A stretch of 64,000 nucleotides of DNA from positions 212,118 to 276,117 of the forward strand of contig JACKMC010000005.1 of assembly GCA_024235595.1 (NCBI GenBank). The letters are read 5' to 3'. The stretch is from Zoogloeaceae bacterium (GTDB lineage Bacteria > Pseudomonadota > Gammaproteobacteria > Burkholderiales > Rhodocyclaceae). Shown piece after piece: positions 54,635 to 63,229 of the stretch (position 1 is the first letter of the stretch; every line of letters starts with the position of its first letter). The notes below the pieces were generated by a model. It ran no database searches and was not told the origin of the DNA. It saw only the letters and a program-made list of their open reading frames with translations. The translations under genes were made by a program, and so were the position numbers.

Positions 54635-55255
54635 TCAGGTTGCGGCGGCGGCCGGCATGGCGACGAAGCCCGGCAGTGCCTCGATTCGCGCGAGCCAGGC
54701 TCGCAGATGTGCATAGGCGTCGAGGCTGAGCTCGCCTTCGGGTGCATGGGCAACATAGCTGTAGCAGGCAATGTCGGCAATGCTCGGGATCTCGCCCACG
54801 AGGTAGGCGCTCCTGGCCAGCGACGCGTCGATGATCGCCAGCAGGGCATGGCTGCGGGCGAGCAACTCAGGGGTGGGACGGGTCTTCCCGAACACCACGT
54901 CGATGCGCGCACGGGCCGGTCCGGCTGCCAGCGGCCCGGCCGCCACGGACAGCCAGTGCTCCACCCGCGCGGCACCGAGCGGATCGCGGGGCAGCCAGTG
55001 GGGTTCGCCATAGCGCAGGGCGAGGTACACCAGGATGGCATTCGATTCGGCCAACGTGATCTCCCCATCCTGCAGCACCGGCACCAGGCCGAAGGGATTC
55101 ATGGCGATGAACTCGGGCGACTTGTGGGCGCCGTGTTGAAGGTCGACCTGGATGAATTCATGGGGCAACTGCAACAGGGACAGCATCAGGCTGACCCGGT
55201 GGCTATGGCCCGAGAGGGGAAAGCCGTGCAGGCGGAGAGGGGTGGACGAGGTCAT
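54635..55255 (-). CDS. Glutathione S-transferase
   Basis: A 206-residue GST. The thioredoxin-like domain (1-80) starts LRLHGFPLSGHSHRVSLMLSLLQLPHEFIQVDL with catalytic Ser candidates near 14 and ends NPFGLVPVLQDGEITLAESNAILVYL, the glutathione-binding motif. The helical domain follows with PSIADIACYSYVAHA. Conjugation or redox isomerisation is likely. It shares a transcript with the PPOX gene. Confidence 0.92.
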   Translation of the reverse strand: MTSSTPLRLHGFPLSGHSHRVSLMLSLLQLPHEFIQVDLQHGAHKSPEFIAMNPFGLVPVLQDGEITLAESNAILVYLALRYGEPHWLPRDPLGAARVEHWLSVAAGPLAAGPARARIDVVFGKTRPTPELLARSHALLAIIDASLARSAYLVGEIPSIADIACYSYVAHAPEGELSLDAYAHLRAWLARIEALPGFVAMPAAAAT

Positions 55256-55364
55256 TGTGCGTCGCTCCTGTGATGGGTGGGAATCATTCTCGCAGCTAGA
55301 GGCGCTGGAATAAATTGGTGAGAATGGACTTGATTGCTACAAAAACTGGAGCAATCATGCGGCC

Positions 55365-56246
55365 GTGGACCTGCTCAAGCACATGCGCATTTTTGTCGCC
55401 ATCGCCGAGGGCGGCAGCCTCACCGCGGCCGCCGATTCGCTCGACACCTCGCTGCCCAGCGTGGTTCGCGCCTTGGCTGCGCTCGAGGCACATCTGGGGG
55501 TGCGCCTGTTCAACCGCAGCACCCGCCGCATTGCGCTCACCGAGGAGGGACGGCGCTACCTCATCGACGCTCGGCAGGTCCTTGCCGCGGTACAGGATGC
55601 CGAAGCCGGCGTGCGCGCCGATGTGAGCGAGCCCAGCGGGCATTTGCGCATTACCGCGCCAGTGCTGTTCGGGCAGATGTATGTCGCACCGACGGTAAAC
55701 CGCTTCGTGGCCAGGCACGCGGCGGTCAGCATCGATCTGGTGCTGCTGGACCGCGTGGTGAACATCGTCGAGGAGGGCTTCGACGTGGCGATCCGCATTG
55801 GCGCCCTCAGTGACTCGTCGCTGGTTGCACAGACCGTCGACTCGGTGCGTCAGGTCGTCGTCGCCAGCCCCGAGTATCTTGCACGCCATGGCGTGCCTGC
55901 CCATCCGCGCGCGTTGCGCAACGCCGAGTGCGTTCGTTTTGTGGGCAGCAGCGTGCCGCACTGGACCTTCATCGACGCCGGGCGACGCATCAACGTCGCG
56001 GTGCAGGGGCGGCTCAGTTTCAACCACGTCGCCCCCGCGCTGGCAGCCTGCCGGGATGGGGTCGGGTTCGGCAGCTTTCTCTCCTATCAGGTCGCACCCG
56101 ATGTCGAACATGGCGCACTACGGATTGTGCTCGCCGAACACGAACTTCCGCCCCGTCCGGTCAGCGTAATCTACCCTCATGCGCGTCTGCTGCCGGCACG
56201 CACGCGCGCCTTCATCGCGATGATGCGCGAAGCCCTCGCCGGGTAG
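55365..56246 (+). CDS. LysR-family transcriptional regulator
   Basis: A 293-residue regulator. The N-terminus MDLLKHMRIFVAIAEGGSLTAAADSLDTSLPSVVRALAALEAHLG is the winged helix. GTG start, and divergent from the GST-PPOX operon across about 110 bases. The effector domain ends with SVIYPHARLLPARTRAFI, the subgroup common near GST genes. Confidence 0.9.
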   Translation: MDLLKHMRIFVAIAEGGSLTAAADSLDTSLPSVVRALAALEAHLGVRLFNRSTRRIALTEEGRRYLIDARQVLAAVQDAEAGVRADVSEPSGHLRITAPVLFGQMYVAPTVNRFVARHAAVSIDLVLLDRVVNIVEEGFDVAIRIGALSDSSLVAQTVDSVRQVVVASPEYLARHGVPAHPRALRNAECVRFVGSSVPHWTFIDAGRRINVAVQGRLSFNHVAPALAACRDGVGFGSFLSYQVAPDVEHGALRIVLAEHELPPRPVSVIYPHARLLPARTRAFIAMMREALAG

Positions 56247-56304
56247 CGGCCCGGGCGGCATTGGCGATGCGGACCCGACACCACCGGGTGGGAAAAAAGG
56301 TGAA

Positions 56305-56332
56305 CGTCATCGCGGCGAAGGCCGCAATCCGG
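56305..56332 (+). repeat. Dispersed hairpin repeat, best copy
   Basis: CGTCATCGCGGCGAAGGCCG then CAATCCGG, with stem GCGGC-GAAG-GCCGC. Other copies lie near 93, 53385, 53510 and 58264. Confidence 0.6.
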
Positions 56333-56406
56333 GTCGGTGCCGGAGTCGCGGCGAGATCCGAGTCAGCCACGGCCCCGAAGATGCGGCACCGCACAGGCTC
56401 GACGCG

Positions 56407-56931
56407 CTACGAAGTTCCGCCAAATCGCGGCTTCTTGCGCGTCCCCAACCCGTTGGCCGCAGTGGCTTCGAGCGCTCGCTTCATGAAGAAATTGCGTAGT
56501 AATTCCCCATGGCGTTCGACCTCCTGAGACTTCTGCACGCGAAAGCCTGCGCGTTCGAAGAACGGCCGGGCGGTGATGCTCACATCGGCGCTGAGGTGGG
56601 CGATGCCACGTTCCATCGCCCAGCATGCCACATGCTCGTACAGCGACCGCGCGACCCCCTGGCGCCGGAACCCCGGGTGAACGAAGAAGAGATCGATATG
56701 GCCCTGGCGGTCGATGCTCGCGAAGCCCGCAATCTCGCCGTCGAGCTCGGCGACAAGGACGCCGTCGCCGGATAGCCGGGCCGCCCATGCCGCGCGGTCA
56801 GCTTGAGCCGGTGCCCATGCGGCGATCTGGGCGGGGGTGTAGTCGCGGCTGGCGATCTGTCGCACCGAGCGTTCAAACACGTCGATGACAGCGTCGAGTT
56901 GCTGGGCGGAGTAGGGCCGGATTGCGATCAT
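56407..56931 (-). CDS. GNAT-family N-acetyltransferase
   Basis: A 174-residue acetyltransferase. The start IAIRPYSAQQLDAVIDVFERSVRQIASRDYTPAQIAAWAP matches the YafP-like group, and the acetyl-CoA loop is HPGFRRQGVARSLYEHV near residues 83-99. A second ATG six codons upstream (56949) is possible. Neither has a strong ribosome site. The substrate is unknown. Confidence 0.87.
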   Translation of the reverse strand: MIAIRPYSAQQLDAVIDVFERSVRQIASRDYTPAQIAAWAPAQADRAAWAARLSGDGVLVAELDGEIAGFASIDRQGHIDLFFVHPGFRRQGVARSLYEHVACWAMERGIAHLSADVSITARPFFERAGFRVQKSQEVERHGELLRNFFMKRALEATAANGLGTRKKPRFGGTS

Positions 56932-57145
56932 CTGCTGCGCGCGAGGCATGTGGTTTCTGCGGTGTCGCGAATCCTGCCAGTGTGCCCGGTCAATGCCAAG
57001 CCCTCACAAATGGCTCGAGGCGGGAGGGCAGGTCGATTGCCGGGCAGGGCTGAGCGGTTCCGGTGGTGTCGGCTTTCCATCCTCGCACCTGGTGCGGATG
57101 GCTTCGCTGGAAGCGGTCCGCTTCGTCACTGCCCGGCGTCCTGCA

Positions 57146-57328
57146 TCACTCGTGAACGGTGATGCTCTTGATGTTTCCGTTGCGATAGAACTTGTACACG
57201 GTGGTCTTGCCGCCGCTGACCATTTCGGTCATTTCGGGCGAGATTTCCGTCATTGCAGTGCTGTCGGCACGGCGCAGGGCGAAGCGATCGGCCGAGCTCG
57301 AGGGGGCGATGTTGGCGGTGGTTTCCAT
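57146..57328 (-). CDS. 60-residue peptide with double-glycine-type leader
   Basis: The ATG has AAAGGAG eight bases before it. The peptide reads METTANIAPSSSADRF, then ALRRADSTAMTEISPEMTEM, then VSGG. The segment ISPEMTEMVSGG fits the double-glycine leader rule (hydrophobic, S, x, E, hydrophobic, x, x, hydrophobic, x, G, G). Cleavage after GG would free a 20-residue basic, aromatic tail from KTTVYKF to ITVHE, without Cys. No C39 peptidase-ABC transporter, immunity or modification gene is near. A microcin- or signal-like role is a hypothesis. Confidence 0.6.
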   Translation of the reverse strand: METTANIAPSSSADRFALRRADSTAMTEISPEMTEMVSGGKTTVYKFYRNGNIKSITVHE

Positions 57329-57358
57329 GGTGCTGACTCCTTTGGATTGATGGTTGTT

Positions 57359-57394
57359 ACGCATCGCCGAGCCCGAGTCGGGCGCTGGATGCGT
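57359..57394. other. Nested inverted repeat in the peptide gene's leader
   Basis: An outer stem ACGCATC/GATGCGT encloses an inner stem GCCCGA-G-TCGGGC. It starts 31 bases upstream of the peptide ATG, so it may be a leader hairpin. The rest of 57329-57680 has no gene; a TATAAT lies at 57471-57476 on the plus strand without a gene behind it. Confidence 0.5.
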
Positions 57395-57680
57395 GGGAGT
57401 CAGATTACGTTTCGCGCGCTGCGTGGTCTGTGGTCCGTGCCACCGGGTACGGGTGAGGAAATTCACAACGTATAATCCCGGCTTCATACGGATCGAGCCG
57501 GGCCGCTCTGTCGATCGCATCGGTCGCAGTGGCTTCGAGACGCCCCGGTGCTCGAGTGTGCCCTCGCATGAGTGCAAGGCTTGCCGAGTACGGGGACCGA
57601 CTCTTGCGGCCGTTCATGCCGGATGATTCTTCCCGCTGAGCCTGCGCCGCACGTGCAGGAGCGGCGACGAAGCCGATGGG

Positions 57681-58079
57681 CTACCGCCCGGGCAGCAGGA
57701 CCTCGACGGTCTTGCCGCCATAGCCAAAGCGCTGGTCGCGCCCCTGGATGACTACCATGCGAACTTCGCGCGGAATCTTCACGTTGTAGAGATCGCGGGT
57801 GAAGGGCTGCTCGGTGGCGTGATCGTGAAACAGCGTCCGCTCGCCATGGACCTCGCCGTCCTTGCCCATCACGCGAAACGCGTCGGCATAGCGCTGCGGC
57901 GTATCGTAGGGCGACGAAACCGTGACGTCGAAGTCGAAAGTCCCGTCGCTAGTGCTGCGCACCTTCGCCGCCAGGATATCGGGGTGTTTCTGAGCGGGCC
58001 CGTCGGCGGCATTCGCCAAGCCCGCCATGGCGGCGAGCCCGATTGCGACAGAAACTGCGAGTCGGCGTGACAATGTCAT
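57681..58079 (-). CDS. Exported protein of unknown function
   Basis: A 132-residue periplasmic protein. The signal peptide MTLSRRLAVSVAIGLAAMAGLANA is cleaved after residue 24. The mature protein has FDFDVTVSSPYDTPQRYADAFRVMGKDGEVHGERTLFHDHATEQPFTRDLYNVKIP, an all-beta pattern seen in small periplasmic proteins with a His near the strand end (HDHATEQPF). No family name can be given. GGAG precedes the ATG. Confidence 0.75.
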   Translation of the reverse strand: MTLSRRLAVSVAIGLAAMAGLANAADGPAQKHPDILAAKVRSTSDGTFDFDVTVSSPYDTPQRYADAFRVMGKDGEVHGERTLFHDHATEQPFTRDLYNVKIPREVRMVVIQGRDQRFGYGGKTVEVLLPGR

Positions 58080-58250
58080 GTGCGGCTCCTGGAAGTGTGC
58101 GGGTGTTGATGGTTCGATCTTGATGGGTCCCGATCTTGGCGGGCTGTGTATTTGCACGCGGACTGGCGTTTGCAAGGCCGTCCTGGCGGTCCACCTCTGG
58201 CGCGTACCATGGTAGCGCAGGCTCCGTCCCCGCCAGGCTGCCCAAGCGTT

Positions 58251-58277
58251 CGTCTTTCGGTGAAGGCCGGAATCCAG
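58251..58277 (+). repeat. Hairpin repeat near the RAYT relics
   Basis: CGTCTTTCGGTGAAGGCCGG then AATCCAG. It lies in the 384-base interval 58080-58463, which otherwise holds only a RAYT relic at 58352-58441. Confidence 0.5.
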
Positions 58278-58351
58278 GCTGCGGATTCCACGCAATCGAT
58301 CGCGGTATCGCCCGCAAGGCACCAGGCCCGGCCATTTTGCCGCAGGCAGGA

Positions 58352-58441
58352 CCACCATGTCCGTCGCACGATCCTGCCGAAGCGGCCCGGGCGCAAACCG
58401 AAATGCCCAGCGATCATCGCATTGTCCCCGTCGATGAGGCT
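58352..58441 (-). pseudogene. C-terminal RAYT relic
   Basis: NAMIAGHFGLRPGRFGRIVRRTW matches the end of the intact RAYT (NEAMIAAH...IAAHFGMHPASVGRIVRREW), with about 14 residues missing between NAMIA and GHFG. No other part of the gene remains. Confidence 0.75.
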
Positions 58442-58463
58442 CGCCGTGTTCCAGACCAGGCCG

Positions 58464-58700
58464 TCACGGGAGCGGGCCGATGCGGGAGAGAATCGAACGT
58501 CTGTCGCGAACCACGCTGACGATCACATCGACGCCAAGCAGGCCCAGCACCGCTGCCGCTATCAGCGATCCGGCAAGCGTGTCTTCATCGGCAATGAAGA
58601 GGATCAGGGTCGCCATGACAAGCAGGAAAATGCCGAACGCCACGGAAATGGCGCGATGGATTCCGGAGCGGCGTGGGGATTCGTCTGCTGGTTCGTTCAT
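58464..58700 (-). CDS. Small membrane protein with two helices
   Basis: A 78-residue protein. Two hydrophobic stretches (about 20-40, ISVAFGIFLLVMATLILFIA; about 46-66, LAGSLIAAAVLGLLGVDVIVSVV) are separated by the short charged DEDT. The start at MNEPADESPRRSG avoids upstream sequence that overlaps the RAYT tail. It follows the RAYT gene in the same direction after 94 bases. Function unknown. Confidence 0.65.
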   Translation of the reverse strand: MNEPADESPRRSGIHRAISVAFGIFLLVMATLILFIADEDTLAGSLIAAAVLGLLGVDVIVSVVRDRRSILSRIGPLP

Positions 58701-58794
58701 CGTGGGCCGGCGCTCTCGCATACAGAACCGATTGCCCGGCGGCCTCGACTGCCGCGGGCCCCGCGGATCGCGGTCCCGGCTGCCCCCCCGATCA

Positions 58795-59631
58795 TCACCA
58801 TTCCCGCCGCACGATCCTGCCGACGCTGGCCGGATGCATTCCAAAATGGGCCGCGATCTCGCGGTAGCTGTATGCGCCGCTGGCATGGGCAGCGATCATC
58901 GCCTCGTTCCTGTCGGCATGGCTTGCCTCGATTGCGGCCAGCGAAGCGGCGGGCGCCCGGCGCTGCAGTTTGGGAACCGAGAATTCGTCGTCCGTATTGC
59001 CGGCCTCGGCCTGCATTCGCCTCACGAACGCCTCGTCACCCAGGTAGATCTGTTGCTGCAAGTGGCGCCATGGGCCCTCCTGCCCAAGGCCCTCGGCGAC
59101 GAAGCGAACATAACGCTCGCGCGCCTTCTGCTTTCGTTTGCCGAAGGTTGAAAGAAGGGCGTCGGTGGTGAGAAATGCCGGCGCAGTGCGTTCGCCGGCC
59201 GTTGCCCGATAGCTGCTCCACGGCCAATTTGCCGCGGCACCCACCATGCCCGCGCGGACCGGATTCAGCACCACGTAGCGTGACAGCTCGAGGAGGTAGC
59301 TCTCCTTATCCACCAGGATGGCCTTGAAGCGTCCCTGGAAGAGATGCCCGGCGCGGTGGTGGCGACGGTTGCAGGCCTGGGTGAACACACCGTTGAGCTG
59401 TCGCATGCCCTTGGAGAGCTTGCCGTCCGGTGTTTCGATGACCAGGTGATAGTGGTTGCCCATCAGGCAATAGGCGTGGCACAACCAGTTGAAACGCGAG
59501 ACGACCTCGGCCAGCACCCCGAGAAAGACCTCCCGGTCCTCGTCATCCTCGAAGATCGTCTCCTGCCTGTTACCGCGGGAGGTGACATGGTAGAGCGCGC
59601 CGGGAAATTCGATGCGAAGAGGTCGGGCCAT
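58795..59631 (-). CDS. REP-associated tyrosine transposase (RAYT)
   Basis: A 278-residue Y1/HUH transposase. It starts MARPLRIEFPGALYHVTSRGNRQETIFEDDEDREVFL, has the HUH motif GNHYHLVIETP (residues about 58-68) and the tyrosine region YVVLNPVRAGMV (about 118-129). The C-terminal part is a helix-turn-helix-like SYREIAAHFGMHPASVGRIVRREW. It is apparently intact. These single-copy enzymes are tied to dispersed hairpin repeats rather than to classical IS ends, and a repeat family is present in the window. Confidence 0.92.
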   Translation of the reverse strand: MARPLRIEFPGALYHVTSRGNRQETIFEDDEDREVFLGVLAEVVSRFNWLCHAYCLMGNHYHLVIETPDGKLSKGMRQLNGVFTQACNRRHHRAGHLFQGRFKAILVDKESYLLELSRYVVLNPVRAGMVGAAANWPWSSYRATAGERTAPAFLTTDALLSTFGKRKQKARERYVRFVAEGLGQEGPWRHLQQQIYLGDEAFVRRMQAEAGNTDDEFSVPKLQRRAPAASLAAIEASHADRNEAMIAAHASGAYSYREIAAHFGMHPASVGRIVRREW

Positions 59632-59814
59632 GTGGTGAAGGGTAGATCATCAGGGAAAGTGTTACAAGGCGAGACCTGACCCCACAAAGTTTTTGCCGCT
59701 GTGCCAAGGATCGTCCGTCGACCTGCTGGAGTTCCAGCCTTCGCGGCCGCTGAGCGAGCAGCGGCGCAGTTCGCCGCAATCCGCTCTATCCAATTGCTTT
59801 CCTGATGACGACGG

Positions 59815-61332
59815 TCAGAGCTTGAGCCGTTCCGGCGCGAGATATTGCTGGCGATAGGTCTCGAACGGCACGCTGTCGCTGTCTTCGACGCGCCGCTGCG
59901 CTTGCAGCGATTCATCGGCGAGCGCCTCAAAACGCAGCGCCAGGTCTTCACCGTACGGCAGTCGCAGCAGCGCCTCGCGGGTGTCCCGCGACTGCGCTCG
60001 CACGAAGGCCGTGTACGACTGGTCGAAGTCGCGCGCCATTGCTTCCAGCACGCGTGCCGATGGCAGGCGCTGTGGCGCGATCAAGGTCGCGCGCGCGTCG
60101 GCAAGCGACTGTGCGTAGGCCGTGCCGCCCTGCGCCGCGTCGACCGCAGCGGCGATCGGCTTGCATTGGTCGATGATCTCCAGCGCCCAGTCGAACAACG
60201 CAATCTCACCGTCGCGCCGCTCGAGTCGCAGGCCCGGTTCGCGCCCGCGCGCCGCCGTCAGATGCTGGTTGCGGTACATGCGCGCGATCTCCTCGTTCGA
60301 ATCGGGCGGGCTCTCGCTGAGCAAACAGTGCAGCAGGAAGAGATCGATGACACGCATGGTGCCGGCATCGATGCCGAGCGGCTTGAACGGATCCAGGTCC
60401 ATCAAGCGCACCTCGACGTATTCGACGCCGCGTTCGCGCAGCGCGTGCAGCGGACGCTCGCCGGGCCGGATGACGCGCTTCGGGCGGATCGTGCCATACG
60501 ACTCGTTCTCGATCTGCAGCAGGCTCGTCGTCAATTGCAGATATTCGCCGCCGGGGCCACGGATGCCGACCCGCTCGTAGGCCGGGAAGGGGCGCGTCAA
60601 CGCGCCGAGCAGCGAGCCGGCGTAGTCTCCCAGACTGTTGTAGCTGACCGCCAGCGCGGCCTGCGCGTCGCTCTGATAGCCGAGCCGGCCCATCCGCAGC
60701 GAGGTCGCATGCGGCAGGTACAGCGTGTATTTCGACAGCCGCTGCAGCTCGTGTTTGCGGTCCTCGACGAAGCTTTGGCACACCGCCGGCGAGGCACCGA
60801 AAAGCGTCAGCAGCACGAACGAATGGCGGCGGAAATTGCGGATCAGGGCGAAGTAATCATCGTCGCCGAGCCCCGGCATCGACCAGTTGTAGTGAATGCC
60901 CGAGATGGTCTGCATGCGCCGGCCGTAGCGCACCCCCAGCCCCATGCGGTAGACGCTCTTGGCGCGTCCGACGTTGGACGAACCGAAGCGTGCGACGGGG
61001 ATGTTCTCGTCGGCCGGCAGCCCGCACGGCATGCTCGCCACCCACAGCATCTCGTCGCCGAGCGCGTGATAAACGGCCTGGTGAATCCGCGTCAACTCGG
61101 TCTCGCACGCCTCCACGGTGTCGTGCACGCCGGTGACGAGCTCGGGTTGCGACTCGCTGAAATCGGTCGTGATGTTCGGATGCATGAGCGGCGAGCCGAG
61201 CGCGGCCGGGTGCGGCGTCAGCGCCAGCTTGCCGTCGGTGTCGACGCGCAGGCTTTCCTTTTCGACACCGCGGTGCATCGCGCGCAAGCGGTCGGCGGAG
61301 AGCGCCGCGAGGGCGGAGGTCAATGGGTTCAT
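59815..61332 (-). CDS. gshA: Glutamate-cysteine ligase
   Basis: A 505-residue enzyme for the first step of glutathione synthesis. The N-terminus has RAMHRGVEKESLRVDTDG, then TTDFSESQPELVTGVHDTVEACETEL, GIHYNWSMPGL and RGVEYVEVRLMDLDPF, all typical of gamma-proteobacterial-type GshA. Length is normal. It starts at MNPLTSALAAL; a GTG two codons upstream is possible. It is single, between RAYT debris and an AlaX-like gene. Confidence 0.95.
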   Translation of the reverse strand: MNPLTSALAALSADRLRAMHRGVEKESLRVDTDGKLALTPHPAALGSPLMHPNITTDFSESQPELVTGVHDTVEACETELTRIHQAVYHALGDEMLWVASMPCGLPADENIPVARFGSSNVGRAKSVYRMGLGVRYGRRMQTISGIHYNWSMPGLGDDDYFALIRNFRRHSFVLLTLFGASPAVCQSFVEDRKHELQRLSKYTLYLPHATSLRMGRLGYQSDAQAALAVSYNSLGDYAGSLLGALTRPFPAYERVGIRGPGGEYLQLTTSLLQIENESYGTIRPKRVIRPGERPLHALRERGVEYVEVRLMDLDPFKPLGIDAGTMRVIDLFLLHCLLSESPPDSNEEIARMYRNQHLTAARGREPGLRLERRDGEIALFDWALEIIDQCKPIAAAVDAAQGGTAYAQSLADARATLIAPQRLPSARVLEAMARDFDQSYTAFVRAQSRDTREALLRLPYGEDLALRFEALADESLQAQRRVEDSDSVPFETYRQQYLAPERLKL

Positions 61333-61439
61333 GAGCACTCTCGAAAATGTGGTGGCAAGCGCACCTTAACAGGGTCGCGCGATCCGTACCCAGGAGAGGG
61401 GAAGGGTCAGGTTCGCGATCTGGCCTTGATCGTTGGGCG

Positions 61440-62102
61440 TCACCCGGAGGGGACCATGTTTTCGGTCACTCGAATCTCCACCCTCTCCTTGCCGCTACCC
61501 ACATTCTTTCTCTTCAGCGAGACCCGGCCAAGCTCTCCTGTTCGTCGTACATGAGTGCCCCCGCAGGGCACGCGCGAGAGGCCCTCGACGAACCAGTAGC
61601 GACGTTCCGACTCTTCGTCGTCGAAGCCTGTCACGATGGGCAGATCGGCTGACACGATGGCGTTTGCCTCATCGGCTACCGATGGCAGCAACGGGGCGAT
61701 GCTGCTCGAGAGCGCAAAGTCGATGCGCGCCTTGTCCTGCGAAATGTGGGCGCCAATCCTGGGGGCTTGAGGCAAGCGCCTGCACAGCAGCTCGAGGATC
61801 AACTCTGCCGCGAAATGCAGGCGCATGAGCCGATAGCGGCGATCCCAGTCTATCGCTACCATGACCACTTCGCCCTGCCGAATCGAGTGGCCCTGCTCGA
61901 GCGTATAGCGAATGTCGAGCCCCTCTCTCCTGGCTTCCAGGACTTCGAATCCGCCAATCGTGCCCCGGTCGCTTTCCTGCCCTCCGCAGAAGGCAAAGAA
62001 GATCGTCGACGCCAGGAAGATGTCCGCTCCGCTCACACCGGACACCGCGCAGTTGGCCTGCGCGCAGTACGGGTCTTGCCAGAAGAGCTTTCGCGTGCGC
62101 AT
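61440..62102 (-). CDS. AlaX-type alanyl-tRNA editing protein
   Basis: A 220-residue trans-editing protein of the tRNA-synthetase second-additional-domain fold. It starts MRTRKLFWQDPYCAQ and has GQESDRGTIGGFEVLEARREGLDIRYTLEQG. The metal site has H96 in RLMRLHFAAELI and C180...H184 in VPCGGTHVRRTGELG. The usual HxxxH is here HxxxE (E100), a recognised subtype or a variant site. Removal of mischarged serine or glycine from tRNA-Ala is the expected role. The open frame runs upstream in the same phase into a RAYT relic, and no good ribosome site is present. Confidence 0.75.
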   Translation of the reverse strand: MRTRKLFWQDPYCAQANCAVSGVSGADIFLASTIFFAFCGGQESDRGTIGGFEVLEARREGLDIRYTLEQGHSIRQGEVVMVAIDWDRRYRLMRLHFAAELILELLCRRLPQAPRIGAHISQDKARIDFALSSSIAPLLPSVADEANAIVSADLPIVTGFDDEESERRYWFVEGLSRVPCGGTHVRRTGELGRVSLKRKNVGSGKERVEIRVTENMVPSG

Positions 62103-62264
62103 TGGAGGCAGCGTGACGGCTAACGACGCTGTGGAAAAGCCCGCTTCCGGGCCGAATCGGGGCTGCCGGCTCGAGCCGGCTGGATCAGGTATCTCATCTT
62201 TCAGCGTCTCCGCTTTCGCACCATCAGAGTCCGCCAATCTATCGCGCACACCCGTGGCGCGCCA

Positions 62265-62489
62265 GCCTTTCAACTTGGCGATCTGCTGGCAACTTCGGTT
62301 ACCGGTCGCATCGGCGGCGGCCATCGCGGCGTCGCCGATTTCGCGGCCTACACGGCCAGTCAGCGGTGGCGCTGGCGGACGAGGTTGCGCATGGGCGAGG
62401 TCGTCCTCGTAGATCGCCTCGCGACGAACACCACGGGACGTCACGTGAAACAAGGCACCGCAGAATTCCAGTCTCAAGGTTTCGCGCAT
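62265..62489 (-). pseudogene. Mini-RAYT ORF 1, fused in frame to AlaX frame
   Basis: The N-terminal RAYT module MRETLRLEFCGALFHVTSRG, then VRREAIYEDD, runs directly into RPPAPPLTGRVGREIGDAAM, then AAADATGNRSCQQIAKLKG, skipping the whole catalytic core. The same architecture with the same junction is found at 63230-63493. The frame stays open into the AlaX region. Confidence 0.75.
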
Positions 62490-62572
62490 GGATTGAGTGA
62501 AGGTCAGGACGCCGCGGGTGCAACCAATATGGACGTGACCCCGTAGGCGCAGCCTTCTCCAACTGCAAACCC

Positions 62573-63091
62573 TCACTTGGCTACCCGCAAGGTCAGCCTA
62601 TCCCCCCTCTGCGTGAACTCCAGGTGGCGCAGGGCGCTCATGCCGAGAAGGATGTCGTCGCCAATCATGCCGGGGTTGATCTGGGCGGGGACATCGGTGA
62701 GGCGAAAGGGGCCGAGGGTGAGGGTGTCGATGCGGGTAGCGCGAACTTCAACAGGGCCGTTGGCGGTGAGGGCGGTGCCGCGAGAGCCGGCTTGCAGGCC
62801 GAGGGGGGCGCCGAGTTGCGCGGGCACGGCAACCAGAGTGGCCCCGGTGTCGAGCAGGAAGCGCACCGGCTGGCCGTTGATCTCGCCAGGGGCGATGTAG
62901 TGGCCAGCGCGGTTGCGCTGCAGGACGAGTTGGCTGGCACCAGCGGCGACCACCAGGTTGCGGTTGGGATCCTGGCGGTCCTGCAGGGCACCGTTGAAGT
63001 ACAGCGAGGCCACGGCGATGAAGGCGGCGACACTGATGCCGCCCAGCACGTAGCCGTAGCGGCGGGTGGCAGCGTGGGGGTCAGTGGCCAT
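62573..63091 (-). CDS. Retropepsin-like aspartyl protease (TIGR02281 type)
   Basis: A 172-residue membrane-anchored protein. One helix lies at about 12-32 (YGYVLGGISVAAFIAVASLYF). The protease domain has active site D81-T82-G83 in RFLLDTGATLVAVP and the second-strand signature GMIGDDILLGMSALRHLEFTQRGDRLTL. The domain would face the periplasm. The in-frame region upstream of MATDPH is not family-like. Confidence 0.9.
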   Translation of the reverse strand: MATDPHAATRRYGYVLGGISVAAFIAVASLYFNGALQDRQDPNRNLVVAAGASQLVLQRNRAGHYIAPGEINGQPVRFLLDTGATLVAVPAQLGAPLGLQAGSRGTALTANGPVEVRATRIDTLTLGPFRLTDVPAQINPGMIGDDILLGMSALRHLEFTQRGDRLTLRVAK

Positions 63092-63229
63092 GGCGGCCTC
63101 GAGTGATGGCGCGGGTGTGCATGGTATGAATCCGGGGTGGCTCCACCGCATGGTGCGAGGAGCGCGGTCGTAATTCTCAGGTGAGGATCATTGCATGAGA
63201 CCGGGCCAGGACTCGCCCGTTCGCACTGC

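Noticed and set aside
57471..57476. TATAAT as promoter of a plus-strand gene
   Set aside because: No -35 at the right distance and no credible gene downstream.
59845..61554. 569-residue open frame antisense to gshA
   Set aside because: Shadow of a well-conserved gene; composition is not protein-like.
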